This document shows positions 10,019 through 17,822 of a stretch of DNA of 64,000 bases, piece after piece. The notes under the pieces are model-generated. The model saw nothing but the letters and a program-made list of their open reading frames with translations, did not search any database and was not told the DNA's origin. The number at the start of each line of letters is the position of its first letter. Position 1 is the stretch's first letter. The position numbers and the translations under genes are program-made. The stretch is from the NCBI GenBank assembly GCA_049472395.1, contig JBLIRR010000034.1:7121-71120 (forward strand), given 5' to 3'. The stretch comes from JBLIRR01 sp049472395. Lineage in GTDB: Bacteria > SZUA-182 > DTGQ01 > JBLIRR01.

Positions 10019-10870
10019 CTTAACTTCCTCTTTTAGTCAACTTATTTTAAGCCTTCTTTTCTGAATTATTCCTACTATCTCTTAAACTACTTAAATAATT
10101 TCTGAATCGCAGTACCTCCTTTCTCTTGCAGATAGCCTTGTTTTAATTTTTATTTGCCTTAATGGTCTATCTATGTCCCCCTCTCTTGAGCAGCTATATA
10201 AATTATTTTTCAGCCCAACTCTTCCGAATTGATTGAGAAATCTTTTCAACAGAAAATATATACAGAATTTTTATATCCTTACATCTAAACAACTCATTTG
10301 TTTGTCATATTAGGAATAATAATTTTTTGTGTCTATTTAAGAAGCATATTATATGCCAAAAATCCAAAACAGCGGTATTATAGATAAATAGGAGTATAGA
10401 GCATTTTCCGTTCATTTTACATATTAAATTTTGTAATGCATTCCGACATTGTTTAGTTCAATAATGGGCTATATATAAAGCTGAATTGCTATAAGCATTT
10501 GTTAAACATAGTGCAAGTATTTTCAATATAAATTGTAAATAAAATCGACACGAGTTTCTTGAAATTAAGCAAGATAAAAATTTTGATGCTCTTTCGCTAA
10601 GACTTTGAGAATAAAGTTGTTCTTTAAACAACAGAAATTCTAATTATGGCCAACTCTGAGAAGTCCTGAAAAAGTTGGGTACAGAGTGGAACGAATAGCA
10701 TTAATCCCCGTCAACGAAGCAATTCGCCATATAAGAATTGTAGGCGAGTATGTGATGTGATGGAAAAAACGTAACATATTTGTTAAATTTATAAAGTATA
10801 GAGTAGTAAGAATGATTAATGCATACTCCCTGTGTAGCCCATTTATATTTTTAAACAGAGTGGATAGAGA
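10019..10870. other. Long AT-rich intergenic region without genes
   Basis: About 850 bp between the divergent PEP-CTERM and subtilase genes. It should contain both promoters. No coding frame is convincing. The only structured element I see is the MITE-like repeat at 10632-10743. Confidence 0.5.
10632..10743. repeat. MITE-like repeat, CAGCAATTCT family, copy B
   Basis: About 112 bp bounded by imperfect inverted ends: CAGAAATTCTAATTATGGC at 10632-10650 and GCCATATAAGAATTGTAG at 10726-10743. The left end closely matches the sequence at 62193 (shared AATTCT, ATTATGGC, ACTC, AGAAGT) and the ends of the element at 28972. No coding capacity. Assignment to one family rests on end similarity only. 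Confidence 0.45.
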
Positions 10871-12850
10871 ATGAACGAAAAGTTGAGAATAGCAAGAATG
10901 GCCGGAATGGACCACATTTTAATGAATCAGGCTGTACTGATATATATTATTATAAGCAGTTTGTGTCTATTCATGTTCGCTGTTTCACTACATGCTGAAT
11001 CTGCCAAATCGCGGATGACATACCAGCCTCACGAGATTCTTGTGAAATTTAAATCCTCGACTGACGAGGCCTTAAAAAAATCTATCCGTGATGAAATGGG
11101 TGCGGTATTGATCAGAACCGTCAGGAGTATTCAAGTGGAATACTGGCGATTGCCGGAAAACATAACGACCGAGGAATCTTTCACATTCTTGAGTGAACAC
11201 TCGCTCGTTGAGCATGTTGAACCTAATTATTTGTACTCTCCTCAGATGATTCCCAATGACCCGCATTTTAGCAAACAATGGTTTCTTTACAACACCGGCC
11301 AAAGGATAAATGGCGTGAGGGGCTCCCCAGGGGCTGATATTTCAGCCATTGATGCGTGGGACATTGAAAGGGGAAGTTCGGATATAGTCATAGCTGTGAT
11401 CGATTCAGGTGTTGCATATGATCATCCGGACCTCATAGGAAATGTATGGACTAATCGACACGAGATTGCGGGCAATGGCCTTGATGATGATTTGAACGGA
11501 TATGTTGATGATATGCATGGATGGGATTTTGTCAATGATGATGACAATCCTTCGGATTATTCAAGAGATCTCTATGGAGATGGTCATGGCACCCATATCG
11601 CGGGTATCATTGCTGCTCAGGGGAATAATGGGATCGGCATTACCGGCATTATGTGGAAGGCCCGGATAATGCCGCTTCAGGTGTTTGATCTTTATGAGAC
11701 TGCTTCTTTCTGGGATAGTATTATTCAAAATATAAACATTATCAGTGCCTTTGAGTATGCCGTGGATAATGGGGCGCATATTATCAATTGCAGTTTCGGT
11801 TCAGGATTAAACAGTCTTTTTCAGTATGATGTTCTTAAGTATGCGGACCAGCATGGTGTATTGGTGGTAGCCGCAGCCGGCAATGAGGGTAGAAATAATG
11901 ATATTTCCCCCACTTATCCCGCAAGTTACGATCTTCCTAATATCATTTCTGTTGCCGCAACGGATGGCCATGGTGGTTTATCCTCTTACTCTAACTATGG
12001 TATAAAAAGTGTAGATGTGGGAGCCCCCGGTGGGGATAAGTCGCTGACCATATTCAGCACTATTCCTCCAAAAAGGGAGACATTGTTTTATGAGGATTTT
12101 GAATCAGGGGATACTGCATGGATAAAAGAGGGTGTATGGGAGGAGTGGTCCCTGGTCTATGCCCCCCTTTTTGACTCTTATGTTATGCAGGATTCTGCCT
12201 CGAATTACCATGATAATGAGGATTCCTATATCATGACCATAAATCCTGTGGATGCAGAAAATTACAGAGGGTTAAATATTCAGTTTACATCGCTCTTTCA
12301 GCTTGAAAGGGATTACGATTTCCTCTTTGTTGAAGGTTCTACCGATGGTATCAATTTCTCCACAGTCTTCCCGATAACCGGTTATCTTACAGGTTTTTCA
12401 AATAGCATTCAAACCGTGTATGCATGGGGGAGCGATACTGAAATAGGAGACAGCTTCTACTTAAAATTTCGGTTACGATCCGATAAATCACTTAATTATG
12501 ATGGCGTGTATATTGATGATATTAAAATTACCGGAATTTCCTGGGAGTTTTTGGGAAATGAATATGGCGATAAGATGGGCACTTCAATGGCCACACCTGT
12601 AATTACTGGGATTGCAGGTCTTATATGGTCTCATCGTCCTGAGCTGACGCATGTGGAAGTTAAAGATGCCATTCTCGCGTCGGTGGACAAGCTCGAATCC
12701 TTGAATAAAAAAGTAGTAAGCGGCGGAAGGGTCAATGCGGCACGCGCCTTAGACAATTATCTCGCTCCATCTAACCTTTATAGCACTGATGACACTGAGG
12801 GAGTTGTAGAGGAGGAGGACAATGGATGCTTTATTGAGAATCTTTATTAA
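10871..12850 (+). CDS. Subtilisin-like serine protease (S8) with inserted beta-sandwich domain
   Basis: 659 aa exported protease. An N-terminal hydrophobic signal (about residues 20-42) is followed by an inhibitor-type prodomain (EILVKFK to HVEPNY). The catalytic triad is complete: Asp178 in VIDSGVAYDHPDL, His239 in GHGTHIAG, and Ser572 in GTSMATP; the oxyanion Asn is in AAAGNEG. Between the Asn and Ser blocks about 150 residues are inserted, beginning FYEDFESGDTAWIK and ending DGVYIDDIKI, which resembles the MAM/immune-inhibitor-type jelly roll found in secreted peptidases. The C-terminus is acidic, without a recognised anchor. Start 10871 is preceded by GGATAGAGA; an ATG at 10922 is a shorter alternative. 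Confidence 0.9.
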   Translation: MNEKLRIARMAGMDHILMNQAVLIYIIISSLCLFMFAVSLHAESAKSRMTYQPHEILVKFKSSTDEALKKSIRDEMGAVLIRTVRSIQVEYWRLPENITTEESFTFLSEHSLVEHVEPNYLYSPQMIPNDPHFSKQWFLYNTGQRINGVRGSPGADISAIDAWDIERGSSDIVIAVIDSGVAYDHPDLIGNVWTNRHEIAGNGLDDDLNGYVDDMHGWDFVNDDDNPSDYSRDLYGDGHGTHIAGIIAAQGNNGIGITGIMWKARIMPLQVFDLYETASFWDSIIQNINIISAFEYAVDNGAHIINCSFGSGLNSLFQYDVLKYADQHGVLVVAAAGNEGRNNDISPTYPASYDLPNIISVAATDGHGGLSSYSNYGIKSVDVGAPGGDKSLTIFSTIPPKRETLFYEDFESGDTAWIKEGVWEEWSLVYAPLFDSYVMQDSASNYHDNEDSYIMTINPVDAENYRGLNIQFTSLFQLERDYDFLFVEGSTDGINFSTVFPITGYLTGFSNSIQTVYAWGSDTEIGDSFYLKFRLRSDKSLNYDGVYIDDIKITGISWEFLGNEYGDKMGTSMATPVITGIAGLIWSHRPELTHVEVKDAILASVDKLESLNKKVVSGGRVNAARALDNYLAPSNLYSTDDTEGVVEEEDNGCFIENLY

Positions 12851-13030
12851 CCAGCAATTCTAAAGAGTCATTTCTGTGGACTGCCTGTTTATGTAATTAT
12901 CAGTATTTGAGATCACACAGGGTAAAATAAATTTTATTCTTATTTTGTTCACTACTATTTGACAGACACAATATTTTTGTGTATATTTTCATTGTAATTG
13001 CAAATTTACACAAATAAATATGGATTCATA

Positions 13031-14221
13031 ATGTCAATACCATATATCAAAAGAGGAATTGAGAAGACAGTAAAAAATGCTGCTCAACAATTTCCCTCAG
13101 TAATACTCACAGGTCCTCGGCAATCCGGAAAGACTACATTGCTCAAACATCTTTTTTCTAAAAGCCATAGATATGTTTCCATGGATAACCCTGAATTACG
13201 ACTTATGGCTATTGATGAACCAGCTCTTTTTTTTGAGAATTATCCGCCACCACTTATAATTGACGAAATTCAGTATACGCCTCAGATTTTTTCATATATT
13301 AAAATATTCATTGATAATGATAGGTCTAAGAAAGGCCATTTTCTCTTAACCGGTTCTCAGAGCTTTCCTTTAATGGCTAATGTGAGTGAATCATTGGCAG
13401 GAAGGATTGCGGTTCTTTCTTTGCTCTCCTTTTCTTTCAAAGAACAATTTCCTCAAAAATCCACGTTCGATATGCTCCTATTACAAAAAAAAATATTGCA
13501 GGGTGGTTTTCCTGAAATAGTTACCTTAGAGGATATAAATAATGAATTATGGTTTGCCAGTTATTTTCAAACCTATTTGGAACGAGATGTACGACAATTG
13601 CGCCGGATTGGGGATTTGGGTGATTTTCAACGATTTGTGCAGCTTCTCGCGACTTTTAACGGACAGAATGTGAATTTATCCAGTTTATCTAGAGATATTG
13701 GTCTCACTGTGAATACAATAAAAGCGTGGATTTCTATATTAGAAGCGAGCCAACAGATTGTTTCAATTAAGCCATTCTATCTTAATCAAGGAAAGCGGAT
13801 AATAAAAAGTCCTAAAATATATTTTCTCGACACAGGGCTTTTGTGCTATTTAACAGGTATAACTTCTCCCACACAAGTATTCAAAGGACCTTCCTCCGGA
13901 CAGTTATTTGAGACTGCTGTACTTGGCGAAATAATAAGGGATTTTTATAATCAGGGTAAAATCCCCAGAATTTACTGGTGGCGGACTTCCCATGGGGAGG
14001 AAGTTGATTTCATTATAGAGGATAAAGCGAGGATAATTCCTATTGAGGTGAAGCTAACATCGAAAGTGAATAAAATAATGGCAAAGAATTTAATTTCTTT
14101 TTACAACTTATTCCCTAATAAAATAGATAAGGCATTAGTAGTTAATTTATCTCAGGAGGGATTCGTCCTGGATAAAGGAATATTCTCAATACCCTTCTAT
14201 GAATTTATTTACCAAATTTAA
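13031..14221 (+). CDS. AAA+ ATPase with DUF4143 domain
   Basis: 396 aa from ATG 13031. The AAA_14 module has Walker A GPRQSGKTTL and Walker B LIIDEIQ, then a sensor segment FLLTGSQSF and Arg in ESLAGRIAVL. The C-terminal half is DUF4143, ending in a nuclease-like fold signature (EEVDFIIEDKARIIPIEVK, i.e. D...ExK of the PD-(D/E)XK type). These ATPases are common, mobile, and of uncertain function. The frame is open from a TTG at 12998, but the family normally begins at about IPYIKRG, so the ATG is preferred. Stands alone, next to decayed toxin-antitoxin-like material. Confidence 0.85.
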   Translation: MSIPYIKRGIEKTVKNAAQQFPSVILTGPRQSGKTTLLKHLFSKSHRYVSMDNPELRLMAIDEPALFFENYPPPLIIDEIQYTPQIFSYIKIFIDNDRSKKGHFLLTGSQSFPLMANVSESLAGRIAVLSLLSFSFKEQFPQKSTFDMLLLQKKILQGGFPEIVTLEDINNELWFASYFQTYLERDVRQLRRIGDLGDFQRFVQLLATFNGQNVNLSSLSRDIGLTVNTIKAWISILEASQQIVSIKPFYLNQGKRIIKSPKIYFLDTGLLCYLTGITSPTQVFKGPSSGQLFETAVLGEIIRDFYNQGKIPRIYWWRTSHGEEVDFIIEDKARIIPIEVKLTSKVNKIMAKNLISFYNLFPNKIDKALVVNLSQEGFVLDKGIFSIPFYEFIYQI

Positions 14222-14229
14222 AATAAAAA

Positions 14230-14395
14230 CTTACATCCCGGCATATCTATCGGAAATTACTAGAGAAAGCAAAAAAAGAAAATCGCAGCCTCACTCTGGA
14301 ATCAATCGCTATCTTAGCGAGGGGATTAAAGGGTCGGATTGATATGAAAGAACGTCACCTGGAAATTATTCAGGATATCAAAACTTATACAGTTA
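14230..14395 (+). pseudogene. Remnant of a ribbon-helix-helix (FitA/VapB-like) antitoxin gene
   Basis: Frame starting at 14230 reads HIYRKLLEKAKKENRSLTLE, then SIAILARGL and KERHLEIIQDIK. This has the shape of Arc/FitA-like antitoxins (IPxxxYRxLxxxAxxxxRSLxxE). It lacks a start codon and the usual N-terminal strand, runs on into unrelated sequence, and has no toxin gene behind it. Family assignment is by pattern only. Confidence 0.35.
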
Positions 14396-14855
14396 TTTAT
14401 TGCGTCTCGACCTTGTCATCTAATCCCAGCCCCCTGAAGTGCTGCCTTGGTTTCCTCGTGGTTTGGCATAAGCTCAGTTGCGTGCATAGCTTTTCCTTAT
14501 AGCCTCTGAGATCAACAGGTTCCCATTATATCAATATAAATACAAATAATTACAAGATTTTGTGAAAAATATTCAATATTTTAACAGATTTTAATATAAA
14601 ATTGGTTTATTTGCAAGGCAAGAAACGTGAAATGATAATCTTATTAAAGGTATCTTGTTCTTTTAAAGAAAATCTGCAACTGTGCAAATGAAGTCTGTTT
14701 TTTACAATTGGTCAGACAGCGTCTGACTTTTTCGAGTTGCAGTAATTTGGTAAACATTGTCTGACTGAGTATGAAGAGCCTCTGAATAAAAATAGATACC
14801 CTTTTATTTTTATCAATTATTTGTCATAATAGACTCACGTGAAAGAATTATTGTT
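14396..14855. other. Intergenic region upstream of the rhomboid gene
   Basis: About 460 bp, AT-rich. It holds the hairpin at 14711-14730 and presumably the rhomboid promoter. No further gene is visible. Confidence 0.4.
14711..14732 (+). terminator. Short GTCAGAC hairpin followed by Ts (possible terminator or operator)
   Basis: GTCAGAC (14711-14717) and GTCTGAC (14721-14727) are perfect inverted repeats with a 3-nt spacer, followed by TTTTT. It could be a weak intrinsic terminator, but the nearest upstream gene ends 490 bp away, and GTCTGAC recurs at about 14758, which would also suit an operator. Confidence 0.35.
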
Positions 14856-15617
14856 ATGTTTCCTATAAGAGATGAAAATCCAACGTATCATACGTCAGTG
14901 ATGACATTTGCCATAATTGGTTTGAATGTCTTATCCTGGATCTTTTTGCAAGGATTCGGCCGCTCTCCTGTTCTTGCAAAATCAGTATGCCAGTTTGGTT
15001 TAATCCCCGCTGAGCTTTTGGGCCTCCTCCCGGCAGGAACACGAATATCGGTTGGACGAGGAGTTTTATGCGTTATTGAGAATGATTCTCCCTGGATAAC
15101 AGTGATCACATCGATGTTTATGCATGGGAGCTGGTTTCATCTCATTGGGAATTTATGGTTTCTCGCAGTGTTTGGAGACAATGTGGAAGATGTGATGGGT
15201 CCGGTCAAATTTTTTATGTTTTATTTACTCTGCGGTATTGTTGCGGGGGCTGTACAAGTTGCCATGAATCCTTCAAGTCCCATACCTATGGTGGGAGCAT
15301 CAGGAGCAATTAGTGGGGTTATGGGCGCCTATGCAATACTATTCCCGAAGGCCCCTGTTCATTTACTGATTTTTATCGGATTCTTTATCACTACTATTGT
15401 GGTGCCTGCGTTTATTGTGCTCGGCTATTGGTTCCTCCTGCAACTGCTTGGCGGATTTATGAGTACTGGCACAGGAGGTGTTGCTTTTGGGGCGCATATC
15501 GGCGGATTTCTCGCAGGCATATTTCTATTGAAATTATTCTGCCAATCGGATCGCATAGAAGAATGCCGCCTAAAGCGGGGCACTACTGATAAAATAATAA
15601 AAAGACGCAGGAGATAG
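14856..15617 (+). CDS. Rhomboid-family intramembrane serine protease
   Basis: 253 aa with about six membrane spans. Rhomboid signatures: the HGSWFHLIGNLWFL segment of helix 2, catalytic Ser in GASGAISG, and catalytic His in AHIGGFLAG. It cleaves substrates inside the membrane. The long polar loop between TM1 and TM2 (about residues 35-80) is usual for this bacterial subfamily. The next gene is the membrane protease FtsH, 50 bp downstream in the same direction, so the two may form a membrane proteolysis unit. Confidence 0.92.
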   Translation: MFPIRDENPTYHTSVMTFAIIGLNVLSWIFLQGFGRSPVLAKSVCQFGLIPAELLGLLPAGTRISVGRGVLCVIENDSPWITVITSMFMHGSWFHLIGNLWFLAVFGDNVEDVMGPVKFFMFYLLCGIVAGAVQVAMNPSSPIPMVGASGAISGVMGAYAILFPKAPVHLLIFIGFFITTIVVPAFIVLGYWFLLQLLGGFMSTGTGGVAFGAHIGGFLAGIFLLKLFCQSDRIEECRLKRGTTDKIIKRRRR

Positions 15618-15667
15618 GAGACGTAAAAAGGGGTCATGGCAGATATTTATTGAAAGGGAGATTGTCA

Positions 15668-17611
15668 ATGGCAGAGGAAAAAAAATCGAAACCATGTTGG
15701 GAAACCGGAAATATTAAAGATTGCGGGCCGCGAAAGATACCCTCTCTATTTCCCCCATTTAATAAAAAACAGGTGCATTTTTCTCTCTGGTATTTCATTA
15801 TTGCCCTCCTTGTTCTTCATCTTCTCAATACCTATATTATTCGCACTCCCGAGAAAACTGTCGATTTCAGTGAGTTCAAGGTGAGAATAAAAGAAGGTGA
15901 GATTAAGCGGGTCCAGATGGGTGATAAATACTACCTTGGATTTCCCTATGACAATGAGAAGCTTAAAAATATTGAAGAAAAACCGGTTGCCGAGCGAAGA
16001 CAATTTGCTGAAATTCCCATATATAAAACAGTCCCGGTAGATGATCCTTCCTTAGTCCCTCTTCTTGATTCTTTAAATATTGAGTATTATGCCCGGCCAA
16101 TACAGGAGAACCGGTTAGTTGATTTCTTCTTTAACTGGATTCTCCCCTTTCTCTTTTTCCTGTTTATCTGGCGCTTGATATTTAAACGAATGGGAAAGCT
16201 CGGATCGAATTTGATGGCGTTTCGGGAAAATAAGGCCCAGCTTGTGGCAGAGGGCGATACCGGAACAACATTTTCCGATGTGGCAGGCGCTGATGAGGCA
16301 AAAGAAGAATTGATTGAAATTGTCGACTTTCTCAAGCAACCGGAGAAATATATTGCCATCGGAGGGAAAATACCCAAAGGGGTCCTGCTTGTCGGACCAC
16401 CTGGCACGGGCAAGACACTTCTTGCACGGGCGATTGCCGGAGAGGCAAAGGTACCCTTCTTTAAAATGAGTGGCGCTGATTTTGTGGAGATGTTTGTCGG
16501 ACTAGGGGCTGCAAGGGTTCGTGACCTTTTTAAACAAGCACGGGAAAAAGCGCCCTGTATTATTTTTATTGATGAGCTTGATGCCATTGGAAAAAGCAGG
16601 GGGCCGGCAATTGGAGGGAATGATGAACGGGAGCAGACATTGAACCAGCTCCTTGTTGAGATGGATGGTTTTGACTCACGCACGGGAGTGATCATATTGG
16701 CAGCAACAAACAGGCCGCAGGTCCTTGATCCGGCCCTGCTTCGTCCGGGTCGTTTTGACCGTCAAATACTTGTTGATAAGCCTGATCTTGATGGCAGAGA
16801 AGCAATTCTTAAAATACACTCAAAAGGAGTTGCACTTGATGAATCTGTTGATCTTAGGGTATTAGCCAAAGTCACGGCCGGATTTGCGGGAGCGGACCTG
16901 GCCAATATTGTTAATGAGGCAGCGCTTCTTGCGGTGCGGTCAGGAAGAAACAAGGTGAACCAAAAGGATTTTGAGGAAGCCATAGAAAAGGTCATAGCAG
17001 GCTTGGAGAAAAAGAACAGGCTGATTAATTCCAAGGAACGTGAAATAGTTGCCTATCATGAAACAGGCCATGCACTTGTCGCGGCCTTTACACCAGGAGC
17101 AGACCCGGTGCAGAAGATTACTATCGTGCCTCGCAGCTTAGGGGCATTGGGATATACCATGCAGCTTCCCACTGAAGATCGATTTCTTATGACAAAAGAG
17201 GAGCTACTTGGTAAAATCAACGTTCTCCTGGGCGGCCGGGCTGCAGAGGAAATTATATTCAGCCAGATCTCAACAGGGGCTGCTAATGACCTTACGAAAG
17301 CAACGGATATTGCCAAAAGTATGATAACGGACTATGGAATGAGTGAGAAATTCGGCAATATGATTTTACACGCACAAAAAGGGCCGCACTATTTAGGAGA
17401 TATCTATCCTGCAACTGCGGTTCGCGAGTATTCAGAGGCCACCCAGCAGTATATTGATGAAGAGATTGCTGCGATTATTAATAATGAATATAAGAAGGTA
17501 ATATATCTATTAAAAAGCAAAATAGATATCCTTAAAAGAATCGCATCGAGGCTTCTTGAGGTTGAAAAAGTAGGCGCAGAAGAGTTTTTATCTTTGATTA
17601 AGGGCGCTTAA
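15668..17611 (+). CDS. ftsH: FtsH-type ATP-dependent zinc metalloprotease
   Basis: 647 aa from ATG 15668, chosen because AAGGGAG lies about 9 nt upstream; the longer TTG frame at 15650 is less likely. It degrades membrane and cytosolic proteins as a hexamer. Two membrane segments (about 40-58 and 152-172) flank a periplasmic loop. AAA module: Walker A GPPGTGKT at 243-250, Walker B IIFIDELDAIG, and the second region of homology with LRPGRFDRQ. Protease: HETGH with His464, Glu465 and His468, and the third-ligand region TGAANDLTKATDIA. The N-terminal tail before TM1 is unusually long (about 38 aa) and has two cysteines (CWETG, DCG). Probably co-transcribed with rhomboid. Confidence 0.95.
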   Translation: MAEEKKSKPCWETGNIKDCGPRKIPSLFPPFNKKQVHFSLWYFIIALLVLHLLNTYIIRTPEKTVDFSEFKVRIKEGEIKRVQMGDKYYLGFPYDNEKLKNIEEKPVAERRQFAEIPIYKTVPVDDPSLVPLLDSLNIEYYARPIQENRLVDFFFNWILPFLFFLFIWRLIFKRMGKLGSNLMAFRENKAQLVAEGDTGTTFSDVAGADEAKEELIEIVDFLKQPEKYIAIGGKIPKGVLLVGPPGTGKTLLARAIAGEAKVPFFKMSGADFVEMFVGLGAARVRDLFKQAREKAPCIIFIDELDAIGKSRGPAIGGNDEREQTLNQLLVEMDGFDSRTGVIILAATNRPQVLDPALLRPGRFDRQILVDKPDLDGREAILKIHSKGVALDESVDLRVLAKVTAGFAGADLANIVNEAALLAVRSGRNKVNQKDFEEAIEKVIAGLEKKNRLINSKEREIVAYHETGHALVAAFTPGADPVQKITIVPRSLGALGYTMQLPTEDRFLMTKEELLGKINVLLGGRAAEEIIFSQISTGAANDLTKATDIAKSMITDYGMSEKFGNMILHAQKGPHYLGDIYPATAVREYSEATQQYIDEEIAAIINNEYKKVIYLLKSKIDILKRIASRLLEVEKVGAEEFLSLIKGA

Positions 17612-17614
17612 AAA

Positions 17615-17643
17615 TTGACTTTCTAATGATTTTATAGTATATT
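17615..17643 (+). promoter_or_regulatory. Putative sigma-70 promoter upstream of the sugar dehydrogenase gene
   Basis: TTGACT (17615-17620), 17-bp spacer, TATATT (17638-17643). A TATAAT at 17643-17648 is also near but badly spaced. It begins just after the ftsH stop and would give a leader of about 170 nt for the gene at 17823. Confidence 0.45.
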
Positions 17644-17822
17644 ATAATATCCCGTAATGTTGAAATGTTCATTCGATCTGCTCATAGTTGTTAATAGGAG
17701 CTATATTTCTTTCCGCCATTTCCATCTGTAAAAGTACTTTCCAGTGATAACTATACATCGTATCATCAATTATTAAGTAGTAAGAAAAAAGATATTCTAT
17801 TCTGAATTAAAAAGGAGGAATT

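Noticed and set aside
16087..16695. 202-aa minus-strand frame inside ftsH
   Set aside because: Shadow of the conserved AAA+ coding sequence; low-complexity Ser/Pro/Ala composition.
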